DNA of 64,000 bases. Origin: Rhodococcus jostii RHA1. Lineage in GTDB: Bacteria; Actinomycetota; Actinomycetes; Mycobacteriales; Mycobacteriaceae. Shown here piece by piece: positions 24,682 to 33,857 of this stretch (positions are counted from its first letter, which is position 1; every line of letters begins with the position of its first letter). Below the pieces are notes generated by a model. The model saw nothing but the letters and a program-made list of their open reading frames with translations, made no database searches and was not told the DNA's origin. A program made the position numbers and the translations under genes. The stretch is from assembly GCF_000014565.1 (NCBI RefSeq), contig NC_008268.1, forward strand, positions 4,154,001-4,218,000. The letters are read 5' to 3'.

Positions 24682-26186
24682 CCGTTCTCGACACCGCACC
24701 ACACACCCTGCAGTTCGTCCCGGTCGCCGACCGGATCCTCGTCGCCGGGCAGTGGCGGCAGGCGAACGGCCCCGCCTTCGCGGTCACGGACCCGTCGACC
24801 GGCGAAACCCTGCAGGTGATCCACCAGGCCACCGCCGACGACGCCGACGAGGCGGTCCGGAAGGGCCGCGCCGCCGCCGACGACCCGGCGTGGCGCGCGC
24901 TGCTCCCGCACCAGCGGGCGAAGTACCTGCACCGCATCGCCGACGCGATCGAGGCGAACACGTCCCGGCTCGCGCTGCTGCAGAGCTACAACACCGGCAA
25001 GACGGTCGCCGAGACCACGGCACTCGTCGGCAGCGCGGCGGGCACGTTCCGGTACTTCGCCGCCGTCCTCGAAACCGCGGACGACGACCTCACCACCCCG
25101 CGAGGCAACTTCCTCACGATGAGCGTTCTCGAGCCCATCGGCGTGGTCGGTGCCATCGCACCGTGGAACTCGCCGGTGGCCAGCGACGCGCAGAAGATCG
25201 CGCCGGCCCTGGCGGCAGGCAACGCCGTCGTCCTCAAGCCCGCCGAATGGACGCCGCTGGTGTCGCTGGAACTGGCGCGGCTCATCGACCAAACACAACT
25301 GCCTGCCGGGCTGCTGTCGGTGCTGCCGGGCAAGGGCTCGGTGGTCGGCGACGCGATCGTCACCCACCCCGGTGTCGGGAAGGTGACGTTCACCGGCGGC
25401 ACCAACACCGGACGGTCCATCGCGCACGCGGCAGCCGACAAGCTGATGCCCGTATCGTTGGAACTCGGCGGCAAGTCGCCGACGATCGTGCTGGACGACG
25501 CCGACCTCGACGCCGCCGTCAACGGCGTGATGTACGGGATCTTCTCGTCCACCGGGCAGAGCTGCATCGCCGGATCCCGGCTGTTCGTCGACCGCCGCAT
25601 CTACGACGAATTCCTCGAGAAGCTGGTGGCCAAGACGCAGCAACTGCGACTCGGGCCCGGCCGCGACCCCGGCACTCAGGTCGGGCCGATGGTCCACCGC
25701 AAGCACCGCGACAGCGTGGCCGCGTACGTCGACCTCGCCCGCGAAGAGGGCGGACGAGTGTTGTGCGGCGGGGCGATCCCCGACGACGAGCGACTGCGCG
25801 ACGGCGCGTACTACCTGCCGACGATCATCGACGGGCTCGCCAACAGTTCACGCACGTGCCAGGAGGAGATCTTCGGACCCGTCCTGGTGGTCCTGCCGTT
25901 CGACGGCGACGCGGATCTGGTTGCCCAGGCAAATGATTCGGTGTTCGGACTGGCGTCGGGAATCTGGACGGGCGACTACCGCCGCGCCTGGAAACTCGCC
26001 CGCCGGCTCCAGGCCGGCACCGTGTGGATCAACACCTACAAGCAGTTCAGCATCTCGACGCCGTTCGGCGGCGTCAAGGAGAGCGGACTCGGGGTGGAGA
26101 AGGGGCGCAGCGGTATCGCCGCCTACTCGCGGCAGAAGAGCATCTACTGGGGCCTCGACGAGGAACCCAATCCCTGGGCAGAATGA
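24678..26186 (+). CDS. Aldehyde dehydrogenase (NAD(P)+)
   Basis: 502 aa with a GTG start overlapping the MFS stop. Complete ALDH: PWNSPV (163-168), K187 in VLKPAEW, the nucleotide motif FTGGTNTGRS, general base E262 in LELGGKS, catalytic C296 in GQSCIAGS, and EIFGPVL near the C-terminus. Oxidises an aldehyde intermediate to an acid. Within this cluster it could act on a ring-cleavage semialdehyde or on an aldehyde released by the ThDP enzyme (inference). Confidence 0.93.
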   Translation: MTVLDTAPHTLQFVPVADRILVAGQWRQANGPAFAVTDPSTGETLQVIHQATADDADEAVRKGRAAADDPAWRALLPHQRAKYLHRIADAIEANTSRLALLQSYNTGKTVAETTALVGSAAGTFRYFAAVLETADDDLTTPRGNFLTMSVLEPIGVVGAIAPWNSPVASDAQKIAPALAAGNAVVLKPAEWTPLVSLELARLIDQTQLPAGLLSVLPGKGSVVGDAIVTHPGVGKVTFTGGTNTGRSIAHAAADKLMPVSLELGGKSPTIVLDDADLDAAVNGVMYGIFSSTGQSCIAGSRLFVDRRIYDEFLEKLVAKTQQLRLGPGRDPGTQVGPMVHRKHRDSVAAYVDLAREEGGRVLCGGAIPDDERLRDGAYYLPTIIDGLANSSRTCQEEIFGPVLVVLPFDGDADLVAQANDSVFGLASGIWTGDYRRAWKLARRLQAGTVWINTYKQFSISTPFGGVKESGLGVEKGRSGIAAYSRQKSIYWGLDEEPNPWAE

Positions 26187-26320
26187 GCGACCCGCTCGTG
26201 GCGTCGCCGAATGTCACACGGGTTCCGTCTGACTGAACCGCTGTCACATCGGCCCACGGGAAGGCTGGAGTAGTAGGTCGTCCGGAAAGAAATTCCCGTC
26301 AGCTCTGTACGACCTATTAC

Positions 26321-26347
26321 TTTAGCGCTAAGATATTGAGACCTAAG
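26321..26347. promoter_or_regulatory. MarR-type operator, site B (before the extradiol dioxygenase operon)
   Basis: TTTAGCGCTAAG, ATAT, TGAGACCTAAG; ends 16 bp before the ATG of the dioxygenase, just upstream of its GGAGG. The TTTAGCGCTAAG core differs by one base from a perfect 12-bp palindrome. One of five related sites (A-E). Confidence 0.7.
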
Positions 26348-26363
26348 CAACTGGAGGCATGCG

Positions 26364-27293
26364 ATGAACCAACCCATAGCCCGGCTGCGGTGCCTGCGCT
26401 CCGTCGAACTGCGCACGCAGGCCAGCGTCGAATCCACCGACTTCTACTCGGAGGTCTGGGGGCTGCGTGTGGTCGAGCAGGGCACGGACGGTGCCTGGCT
26501 GCGGGGGACCGGTGAGCACCACCACGCGCTGCAACTCACCCAGGCCGAGCGGAACGGCCTCGGCCGCATCACGTTCGCCGTCGCCACGCCGGCCGAGGTC
26601 GACGAGGCCGCCCGCCGACTCGAACTCCGCGGCGTCCCGATCGTCAGCGGCCCGGGGCCGGTCGACGATCTCGGCGGCGGCTACGGCGTGAGCCTGGTCG
26701 ACCCCGAGGGCCGCGTCGTCGAACTGCTCGCCGACGCACTGGCGGTCCCGAAGCTCGGCCGCGAGGACGCCGTGCCGGTCGGCGTCACGCACGTCGTCCT
26801 CAACACCGTCGACATCGACGCCGCGGTGACGTTCTACTGCGACGTCCTGGGCATGCGGGTCTCCGACTGGTCCGAGCACCAGATGGCGTTCCTGCGCTGC
26901 AACACCGACCATCACAGCATCGCGTTCAACCAGGCCGAGTGGACGTCCGTCAATCACGTCGCCTACGAGATGCCCACCGTGGACCACTTCATGCGCGGCA
27001 TCGGCCGGTTGCGTCAACACGGCACCGTGCCGCTGTGGGGTCCGGGCAAGCATGGCCCCGGCGACAACACCTTCTCCTACTTCGCCGACCCGGCAGGGCT
27101 GGTGTGCGAGTACACGTCCGGTATCGCGCAGGTCGACGAGGACCGGTGGCTGTGCAAGGTCTGGCGCCGGGTTCCGGAACTCTCCGACCTCTGGGGCACG
27201 GCGGGCCCGCCGTCCGAGCAGGTCCGCGACCACATGGCCGGCATCCCCGACCCCGGTGCGTTCGAGCGCTTCGACCTCGGGCGGGCGTCGTGA
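26364..27293 (+). CDS. Type I (VOC) extradiol ring-cleavage dioxygenase
   Basis: 309 aa, two vicinal-oxygen-chelate modules as in 2,3-dihydroxybiphenyl 1,2-dioxygenase. By pattern all active-site residues are present in the C-terminal module: Fe ligands H143 (VTHVVLNT), H198 (SVNHVAYEM) and E249 (LVCEYTS); acid/base H184 (NTDHHSIAF); second-shell H230 and Y239 (GPGKHGPGDN, FSYF). So it should be an active Fe(II) meta-cleaving enzyme on a catecholic compound, which one unknown. First gene of a long unit in which the hydrolase gene overlaps by 4 bp, as in bphC-bphD style pairs. Confidence 0.9.
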   Translation: MNQPIARLRCLRSVELRTQASVESTDFYSEVWGLRVVEQGTDGAWLRGTGEHHHALQLTQAERNGLGRITFAVATPAEVDEAARRLELRGVPIVSGPGPVDDLGGGYGVSLVDPEGRVVELLADALAVPKLGREDAVPVGVTHVVLNTVDIDAAVTFYCDVLGMRVSDWSEHQMAFLRCNTDHHSIAFNQAEWTSVNHVAYEMPTVDHFMRGIGRLRQHGTVPLWGPGKHGPGDNTFSYFADPAGLVCEYTSGIAQVDEDRWLCKVWRRVPELSDLWGTAGPPSEQVRDHMAGIPDPGAFERFDLGRAS

Positions 27294-28072
27294 CGCACGT
27301 CGTCGAATCCGGTTCCGGCCCCGCGCTGCTCCTGCTGCACGGGATCGGCGGCAGCGCCGACAGTTTCGCGCCGCAGTTCGACGTACTGTCGTCGTCGCTG
27401 CGATTGCTGGCCTGGGACGCTCCCGGCTACGGCCGCAGCGAAGACCCCGGCCGACCGTTCGACCTCGACGACTACGCCGACGCCGCCGCCGACGTGATCC
27501 GCGACCGTTGCGGTGACGCGGGAGCGCACGTCCTGGGAATGTCGTGGGGCGGCGTGATCGCCACCCGGCTGGCGATGCGCCACCCGGGGCTCGTGCGGAG
27601 TCTGCTGCTCGGCAGTTCCACCGTCGGCTCGGGGGCGGACGACGCCGCCGCCGCCCGCATGCTCGCCCGGGCCGCGACGCTCGAGCAGGAAGGTGCGGAA
27701 GCTTTTGCCGCCGAACGGGCCCCGCGGCTGTTGTCCGGGACCGCCGCCGACGACGTGACCGCGAAGGCCACGGCGATCATGGCGTCGTCGATCCGGCTGC
27801 CCGGCTACGGGTACGCCGCCGAGTCGATGGCGGCCACCGATCACACGGCCGATCTGCCGAAGATCGACATCCCCACGCTCGTCCTCGGCGGAGACGAGGA
27901 CAGGGTGACCGGGGTTCCCGCGAGTCAGGTTCTCGCAGGCGGAATTCCGGGCGCCGTGTTCGTCACCATCCGGGGTGCCGGACACCTCGCGAACCAGGAG
28001 CGGCCGGAGGCCTTCAACGCCTGGGTCGAATCCTTCATCCACATCACCGAACGCCTACGCAACCACCTCTAG
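27290..28072 (+). CDS. Alpha/beta hydrolase, possible meta-cleavage product hydrolase
   Basis: 260 aa from a GTG overlapping the dioxygenase stop. Oxyanion motif LLLHGIGGSADSF, nucleophile S85 in GMSWGG, acid D204 in GGDEDRV, and H232 in GAGHLANQE complete a catalytic triad. Coupling to an extradiol dioxygenase suggests C-C hydrolysis of the ring-fission product (BphD-like), but esterase or lactonase activity is also possible. Confidence 0.87.
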   Translation: MTHVVESGSGPALLLLHGIGGSADSFAPQFDVLSSSLRLLAWDAPGYGRSEDPGRPFDLDDYADAAADVIRDRCGDAGAHVLGMSWGGVIATRLAMRHPGLVRSLLLGSSTVGSGADDAAAARMLARAATLEQEGAEAFAAERAPRLLSGTAADDVTAKATAIMASSIRLPGYGYAAESMAATDHTADLPKIDIPTLVLGGDEDRVTGVPASQVLAGGIPGAVFVTIRGAGHLANQERPEAFNAWVESFIHITERLRNHL

Positions 28073-28086
28073 AGAAGGAGCACGAC

Positions 28087-28593
28087 ATGACACTCGAATA
28101 CGGCACCGCCGATCTGAAGGAATTCACCGACTCGCTGATCCTCACCCGTGGCTCCCGCCACGAGGACTGGGACACCCTGGGTTTCCAGGCCAAGGCCGGC
28201 GACCAGTTCAAGCGCGCGCAGATCCGCTACGTCGGCTCCGGCGCGACGGGTAACCACGAGAGCGACAACCGCACGATCGGATCGCGCGGATTCACGTTCT
28301 CCAACATGCTGCTTCCCCCCGGTGCCGAGGGCCCGGAGCACACCCACCATGACGCCGAGGAAGCCTTCTTCGTCCTCGAGGGCGAGGTGGAGGTCGGTGT
28401 TCACCGCGACGGCCAGGTGGAGAAGCGCACCCTCGGCTACCGCGACATGATCGTCGTCCCGGCCGGTGTTCCGCGCAGCCTGAAGAACAACGGCGACAAG
28501 GACGCTCTGTTCTGCGTCATCATCGGCGCGCAGAAGCCGCAGATCCCGACGTACCCCGAGACGTCGGCCATGCACGGCGTGACGCGGGACTGA
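28087..28593 (+). CDS. Cupin-domain protein
   Basis: 168 aa, preceded by AAGGAG. A single cupin barrel: motif 1 with H85, H87 and E92 (EHTHHDAEEAFFVLEGEVEVG reads as the G-x5-HxH-x4-E-x6-G pattern), and motif 2 around VVPAGVPRSLKN, in which the usual His is not obvious. Metal binding is likely. Sits between the hydrolase and two SDR genes. Cupins in such clusters act as dioxygenases, isomerases or sensors; no choice is possible from the sequence. Confidence 0.85.
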   Translation: MTLEYGTADLKEFTDSLILTRGSRHEDWDTLGFQAKAGDQFKRAQIRYVGSGATGNHESDNRTIGSRGFTFSNMLLPPGAEGPEHTHHDAEEAFFVLEGEVEVGVHRDGQVEKRTLGYRDMIVVPAGVPRSLKNNGDKDALFCVIIGAQKPQIPTYPETSAMHGVTRD

Positions 28594-28595
28594 CC

Positions 28596-29345
28596 GTGAA
28601 TCTCGACGGCCGCAGCATTCTCGTCACCGGGGCGGGGCGGGGTCTCGGTCTCGCCCTGGCCCGCCGGCTCGGCGAGGACGGCGCCACCCTGTGGCTCGCC
28701 GACATCCGCGAGGACTGGGGCGAGGACGCGGCGGCAAGCCTGCGCGCCGACGGCGTCAAGGCACAGTTCGTCCGGGTCGATCTCCGCGACGCGGAGTCCG
28801 TCGACGCGATGGCGGCGACCGTCACCTCCGGTGGCCCGCTGTACGGCCTCGTCAACAACGCGGCCCTCGCGGACGGCGTGGGCGGCAAACCGATTCACGA
28901 ACTCGATATCGACGAGTGGGACCGGGTGCTGGGCGTCAACTTGCGCGGCACGTTCCTCGTGAGCAGGGCGATCGTTCCCTCCATCATTGGGAACGGAGGC
29001 GGACGAATCGTCACCATCGGCTCGGACGCCGCCCTGTACGGTTCGCCGCGTCTCGCGCACTACATCGCGTCCAAGGGTGGGGTGGCCGCGCTGACCCGCG
29101 CCATGTCCCGCGACCTCGGCCCGCACGGTATCACCGTCAACACCGTCTCGCCCGGTCTGACCGAAAGCGAATCGGCGCAGAAGGTTCCGGAGCACCGGCA
29201 CGAGCTGTACCGCCTGGGTCGTGCGCTCGAGCGGCCGCAGCAGCCGTCGGATCTCGTCGGCGCCGTCGCGTTCCTGATGGGACCCGAGGCGTCGTACATC
29301 ACCGGCCAGCAACTCGTCGTCAACGGCGGATTCGTCCTGCACTAG
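28596..29345 (+). CDS. SDR-family oxidoreductase
   Basis: 249 aa from a GTG two bases after the cupin stop. TGAGRGLG (11-18), D36 for NAD, NNAA at 87-90, and catalytic S143, Y156 and K160 (YIASK). Complete and presumably active. In an aromatic cluster it could dehydrogenate a cis-dihydrodiol or a side-chain alcohol. Followed 16 bp later by a second, atypical SDR. Confidence 0.9.
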   Translation: MNLDGRSILVTGAGRGLGLALARRLGEDGATLWLADIREDWGEDAAASLRADGVKAQFVRVDLRDAESVDAMAATVTSGGPLYGLVNNAALADGVGGKPIHELDIDEWDRVLGVNLRGTFLVSRAIVPSIIGNGGGRIVTIGSDAALYGSPRLAHYIASKGGVAALTRAMSRDLGPHGITVNTVSPGLTESESAQKVPEHRHELYRLGRALERPQQPSDLVGAVAFLMGPEASYITGQQLVVNGGFVLH

Positions 29346-29361
29346 AGAAGGGGACCACGTC

Positions 29362-30144
29362 GTGGACCTGCAACTGAAAGACCGCACCCACCTGGTGACC
29401 GGCGGAAGCTCGGGAGTCGGGCTCGCCACCGTCGCGATGCTGCTCGAAGAGGGTGCCAACGTCGTCACCTGCGCGCGCGACCGCGACCGGCTCGACTCCG
29501 TGATCGCGCCGCTGCCCGGCAGCGACCGCGTCCTCACCGCGTCCTGCGACGTCCGGGACCCGGCCGCGGTCGCCGCGCTGGTCGACGCCGGAGTCGCCCG
29601 ATTCGGCGGCCTCGACGGTCTGGTCAACAACGCAGGCAAGTCCCGCATGGTCCCGCGCGGCGAGGCGACCCTCGACGACTGGCGTGACGAACTCGACCTC
29701 AAGTTCTCCAGCGTCCTCAACACCGTCGAGGCCGCCCTGCCGGTGCTGCGCAAGTCCGACGCCGCGTCCATCGTCAACATCTCGGCGGTGCTCGCACGTC
29801 AGCCCGAGCCGCGGCTGGTGACCACCAGCGCCGCCCGGGCCGGGCTGCTGAACCTCAGTAAGTCGCTGTCGCTCGAACTCGCCGCCGACGGCATCCGCGT
29901 CAACTCGGTGTCGCTCGGACTGGTCGACACCGGCCAGTGGCGGCGCCGCTACGAAGAGTCGGGCACCGACGCCACATTCGCCGAATGGGAGGCGGAGATC
30001 GCCCAGGACCGCGGTATCGGCCTCGGCCGGTTCGGCCGCGCCGACGAGGTGGCCGCCATGATCGTGACCCTGCTGTCCCCACGCTCGTCCTACGTGACGG
30101 GCACCAGCCTCGACGTCTGCGGAGGCGTCGCGCGCTATGTCTGA
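29362..30144 (+). CDS. Atypical SDR lacking the Tyr/Lys catalytic pair
   Basis: 260 aa, GTG start behind GAAGGGGACC. The Rossmann part is normal (TGGSSGVG 13-20, NNAG 89-92, S141), but where YxxxK should stand the sequence reads LVTTSAARAG, giving T155 and R159 in place of Tyr and Lys. The following NLSKSLSLELAADGIRVNSV is standard. A subfamily of SDRs with this replacement exists; whether it is a dehydrogenase, another type of lyase or a binding protein is open. Confidence 0.87.
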   Translation: MDLQLKDRTHLVTGGSSGVGLATVAMLLEEGANVVTCARDRDRLDSVIAPLPGSDRVLTASCDVRDPAAVAALVDAGVARFGGLDGLVNNAGKSRMVPRGEATLDDWRDELDLKFSSVLNTVEAALPVLRKSDAASIVNISAVLARQPEPRLVTTSAARAGLLNLSKSLSLELAADGIRVNSVSLGLVDTGQWRRRYEESGTDATFAEWEAEIAQDRGIGLGRFGRADEVAAMIVTLLSPRSSYVTGTSLDVCGGVARYV

Positions 30145-30154
30145 GAGGAACACC

Positions 30155-31804
30155 ATGTCTGCAGGAAACGACAAGCAGGTGGGTAATGGGGGTGACCTGC
30201 TCGTCCAGGTGCTGCGCGAGGCCGGTGTCGACACAGTCTTCGGCATCGTGAGCGTCCACAACCAGCCCCTGGTGCAGGCGGTCAGCAAGCACCTGCGGTT
30301 CGTTCCGGTCCGGCACGAGGCCACCGCGGTCAGCGCCGCCGACGGGTACGCCCGGGCCACCGGCGGACTCGGCTGTGCTCTCACGAGCACCGGCACCGGT
30401 GCCGGCAACGCGGCCGGGTCACTGATCGAATCGCTCAGTGCCGGAACGTCGGTGCTGCACGTGACGGGCAACGTCGAGAGCCGGTACCTCGGCTCGGGTC
30501 GCGGCTTCATCCACGAGACCAAGGATCAGCTGGGGATGCTGACGGCGACGTCGAAGCACGCCGCCACCATTCTCGACACCGACAGCGCCGGAAAGGTGTT
30601 GCGGGAAGGCGTCGCTGCCGCGCTCGCCGCGCCCGGCGGCCCGTCGAGTATCGAATGGCCCATCGACCTCCAGTACGCGGAACACGTCGTCGACGTGCTC
30701 GAACCGGTGTCGGAGTCGCCGCGCACACCGGACGTCGACGAGTTGGCCGTGGCCTTCGCCCTGCTGCAGTCGGCGGAACGCCCGGTGATCTGGGCGGGCG
30801 GCGGTGTCGCCACGGCCGGTGCCGAGCTGACCGAACTGGTGGAGCGGTGGGGAGTCCCGTTGCTCACCAGCAACTCCGGGCGCGGCGCCGTGCCCGAGGA
30901 CCACCCGCTGTGCATCGGCAACTACGGCAACACCCCCGTGGGGCGCGAACTCCTCCAGGATGCCGACCTGCTGCTGTCGCTGGGTACCCACTTCCGGTCC
31001 AACGAGACCGGCGACTACTCCATGCCCGTTCCCGCCGTGCACATGCAGGTCGATATCGACGCGGCCGCGATCGGACGCGTCTACCCGGCGCAGGCCGGGG
31101 TCACCGCCGACATCGCCACGTTCCTCCGGCAGCTGTCGGGCCTCGCGCCCGTCGACGCCGCCTGGACCGAACGTGCCCGCACCACCCGCGAACTCGTCCG
31201 CAGCAAGCAACGCGCCGGACTCGGCGATCACGCGGTGCTGTGCGACGCCGTGCGTGCCGCGTTCCCGCAGGATTCGGTGATCGCCCGCGACGTCACCATC
31301 GCGTCGAGTTCCTGGGGCAACCGGCTGCTGCCGATGTTCGACCCCAAGTCCAACGTCTTCCCCCGCGGCGGCGGCATCGGGCAGGGCCTGGGCATGGCCA
31401 TCGGTTCCGCACTGGCCGACGAGACCCGGCCAACCCTGGCGCTCGTCGGCGACGGCGGCCTGGCCGTCCACTTCGGCGAGATCCTGACCATGGCGCAGGA
31501 GAAGCCGTGGCTGGTGCTGCTCGTGTTCAATGACGGCGGCTACGGCGTGCTGCGCAACATGCAGAAGGGCGGCGGCGACGACACCTACGCCGTCGATCTC
31601 GTCACCCCCGACTTCCCGTTGCTGGCGCAGTCCATCGGTGTGCCCTACCTGCGGATCGGTGCCGCAGGCGAGGCCCACGACGTGCTCGCCGACGCCGTGT
31701 CGCGGCAGGCGCCGGTGATCGTCGAGGTCGATCTCGTCGCCTACGGCGACATGCCGGCACCGTTCACGCCTCCCGTCACGGTGCCCGGGAAGGGTGCACA
31801 GTGA
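30155..31804 (+). CDS. Thiamine-diphosphate-dependent enzyme (acetolactate synthase/decarboxylase superfamily)
   Basis: 549 aa; ATG 30155 has GAGAGGAA five bases upstream (ATG 30137 inside the SDR end is less likely). PYR domain with the activating Glu in RHEATAVSAADGYARA; ThDP-binding motif GDGGLAVHFGEILTMAQEKPWL continuing to NDGGYGVL; middle domain AERPVIWAGGG. Benzoylformate decarboxylase and acetolactate synthase share this architecture. A 2-oxo-acid decarboxylation giving an aldehyde for the cluster's ALDH is a reasonable guess. Its stop overlaps the FAD hydroxylase start. Confidence 0.9.
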   Translation: MSAGNDKQVGNGGDLLVQVLREAGVDTVFGIVSVHNQPLVQAVSKHLRFVPVRHEATAVSAADGYARATGGLGCALTSTGTGAGNAAGSLIESLSAGTSVLHVTGNVESRYLGSGRGFIHETKDQLGMLTATSKHAATILDTDSAGKVLREGVAAALAAPGGPSSIEWPIDLQYAEHVVDVLEPVSESPRTPDVDELAVAFALLQSAERPVIWAGGGVATAGAELTELVERWGVPLLTSNSGRGAVPEDHPLCIGNYGNTPVGRELLQDADLLLSLGTHFRSNETGDYSMPVPAVHMQVDIDAAAIGRVYPAQAGVTADIATFLRQLSGLAPVDAAWTERARTTRELVRSKQRAGLGDHAVLCDAVRAAFPQDSVIARDVTIASSSWGNRLLPMFDPKSNVFPRGGGIGQGLGMAIGSALADETRPTLALVGDGGLAVHFGEILTMAQEKPWLVLLVFNDGGYGVLRNMQKGGGDDTYAVDLVTPDFPLLAQSIGVPYLRIGAAGEAHDVLADAVSRQAPVIVEVDLVAYGDMPAPFTPPVTVPGKGAQ

Positions 31805-32931
31805 CCACGGTCGCCGTCTGCGGCGGCGGCATCGGTGGACTGGCGACGGCGATCGCCCTCCGCAAGTTCGGTCTCGACGTCACGGTCTACGAACAGACGC
31901 GGCAGTTCGCGCGCGTCGGCGCCGACATCAACCTCACCCCCAACGCGGTCCGGGCTCTCGACGGACTCGGCATCGGGCCGGCGATCCGCGAATCAGCCGC
32001 CCGGCCCCAGTTCCGGATCAGCCGCACGTGGGACACGGGAGCCGAAACGTCCCGGCTGCCGATGGGCGACAGCGCGGAACAGCAGTACGGCGCACCGCAG
32101 TTGACCATGCACCGGGGCGACCTGATGACCGCGCTCGAGAACCGGCTGCCGTCGGGTGTCGTCGAAATGGGTCGCCGGGTCAGCGGCGTCGCCGAAGGCC
32201 GCATCGAGTTCACCGACGGCAGTACGGTTTCCGCAGACGTGATCGTCGGTGCCGACGGGATCCACTCCGCGGTCCGAACCTCGCTGCTCGGGCGGGAACA
32301 GCCGACGTTCACGGGGGTCGTGGCGTTCCGCGCAGTCGTCCCCACCGAACGCGTCGGCAACCTGCCGAACCTCGACTGCTTCACCAAGTGGTGGGGGCCG
32401 GATCCGTCCACGCAGATCGTGACGTTCCCCCTCAACCAGGGCAAGGACATCTTCGTCTTCGCCACCTGCGCGCAGGAGGAGTGGACCGAGGAATCCTGGA
32501 CCACACCGGGATCCGTCACTGAACTACGCGAGCTGTACCGCGACTTCCACCCCGATGCGCGAGCCCTCCTCGACGCCTGCGACGACGTCCTGAAATCCGC
32601 TCTCTACGTGCGCGACCCGCTGGCATCGTCGACCGACGGACGCTCCGTGCTCCTCGGCGACGCAGCCCATCCGATGATGCCGTTCATGGCGCAGGGCGCC
32701 GGCATGGCCATCGAAGACGCCGTCGTGCTGTCCCGCTGCCTCAGCCTGTTCGGCGACCCCGCAGTCGCGCTGCAGACCTACCAGGACACGCGACTGCAGC
32801 GGACCTCACGCATCCAGCGGGGCTCCCGGTCCAACGAATGGCTGAAGGTCGCAGGCAATGGCGACTGGGTCTACGAATACGACGCCTGGCACGTGCCACT
32901 GGAGTTGGCCGCCGCCCGAACGGACGCATGA
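31801..32931 (+). CDS. FAD-dependent aromatic hydroxylase (salicylate/6-hydroxynicotinate hydroxylase-like)
   Basis: 376 aa, GTGA overlap with the ThDP enzyme. Group A flavoprotein monooxygenase: N-terminal GGGIGGLATAIAL, the DG motif VGADGIHSAVR, and the FAD ribityl motif LLGDAAHPMMPFMAQGAG. The last matches salicylate, 3-hydroxybenzoate and 6-hydroxynicotinate hydroxylases. Needs NAD(P)H and O2 and no separate reductase. A ring hydroxylation or decarboxylative hydroxylation step in the pathway is inferred. Confidence 0.9.
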   Translation: MTTVAVCGGGIGGLATAIALRKFGLDVTVYEQTRQFARVGADINLTPNAVRALDGLGIGPAIRESAARPQFRISRTWDTGAETSRLPMGDSAEQQYGAPQLTMHRGDLMTALENRLPSGVVEMGRRVSGVAEGRIEFTDGSTVSADVIVGADGIHSAVRTSLLGREQPTFTGVVAFRAVVPTERVGNLPNLDCFTKWWGPDPSTQIVTFPLNQGKDIFVFATCAQEEWTEESWTTPGSVTELRELYRDFHPDARALLDACDDVLKSALYVRDPLASSTDGRSVLLGDAAHPMMPFMAQGAGMAIEDAVVLSRCLSLFGDPAVALQTYQDTRLQRTSRIQRGSRSNEWLKVAGNGDWVYEYDAWHVPLELAAARTDA

Positions 32932-33769
32932 ATGGAAGCCGTCGGCGGACACGCTCTGTCGAGGCGGCGGGCGCTGGCCCTGCTGGGGTCCGCCGCCACT
33001 GCCGTCGCCGCGACGAGCTGCGCGTCCCACACCTCGGACGCGCAGCCGAGTGGCGCGACGCCACCGGATGCCTACGAGTTGTCCGGTGACGTCGACGGTT
33101 ACGCGACGACGCTGATTCTGCTCGGCACGGCAGCCGGTCCCATCGCCGTGCCGGGGCGGAGCGGCACGTCCAGTGTGCTCGTCGTCGGCGACAGACCGTA
33201 TCTGATCGACGCGGGTCCCTGGTCGAGCCGAAAGCTGATCCAGGCTGGTATCGCCGCGGATTCGCTCGGTGGCGTCTTCGTCACGCACCTGCACAGCGAT
33301 CACATCGCCGACCTGGTCAACGTCTTCTGGCTGCCCGGCGGGACACCGTCCTACACGTTCCGCGACGCTGGTTCCGCACGGCCCGGTCTATCCCTCGCTG
33401 GCGTACCGGTTCGACACGGAGGACGGTGCGGTCACGTTCTCAGGCGACACCGCGAAGTCGCCGAACGTGGTTCGACTCGCCCGAGGATCCGACATCCTCG
33501 TCCACGAGGTGATCGACGTCGACTTCTACGCGCAGACTTCGGGTCCCGCACTGGTCGAGCACATGATTCAGGCGCACACCACCGCGCAGGACGTCGGGCG
33601 CGTCGCCACGGACGCGGATGTCCGCCAGGTGGTGCTCTCCCACATCGGGCCGGGCGACCCCCGGCAGGTCACCGACGACCAGTGGGAACGAGGCGTGAAG
33701 TCCACGTTCGCCGGCACCGTGACAGTCGGGCACGATCTCGTCCGGATCGGCGTCGGGCAACGACGGTAG
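32932..33769 (+). pseudogene. Metallo-beta-lactamase-fold lipoprotein gene, frameshifted and internally shortened
   Basis: The frame opening at 32932 encodes an N-terminus with an RRRALALLGSAATAVAATSC Tat/lipobox-like signal and an intact metal motif HLHSDHIADL. It loses similarity to any fold near 33355. From about 33375 the next frame carries the expected C-terminal half (VPHGPVYPSLAYRF, TFSGDTAKS, ILVHEVID, LSHIGPGDP), ending at 33769. The central part of the fold, with its substrate loops, appears missing. I read it as a deletion plus frameshift. A sequencing error alone would not explain the missing segment. Confidence 0.75.
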
Positions 33770-33857
33770 TGCCATTGCTGGCTCGCAGGATCTTGCGCGC
33801 CGCCGCTGTCCCGAGAAGGCTGGATGTCACGACACCGTGACGTGATCGGAGCCAGGG

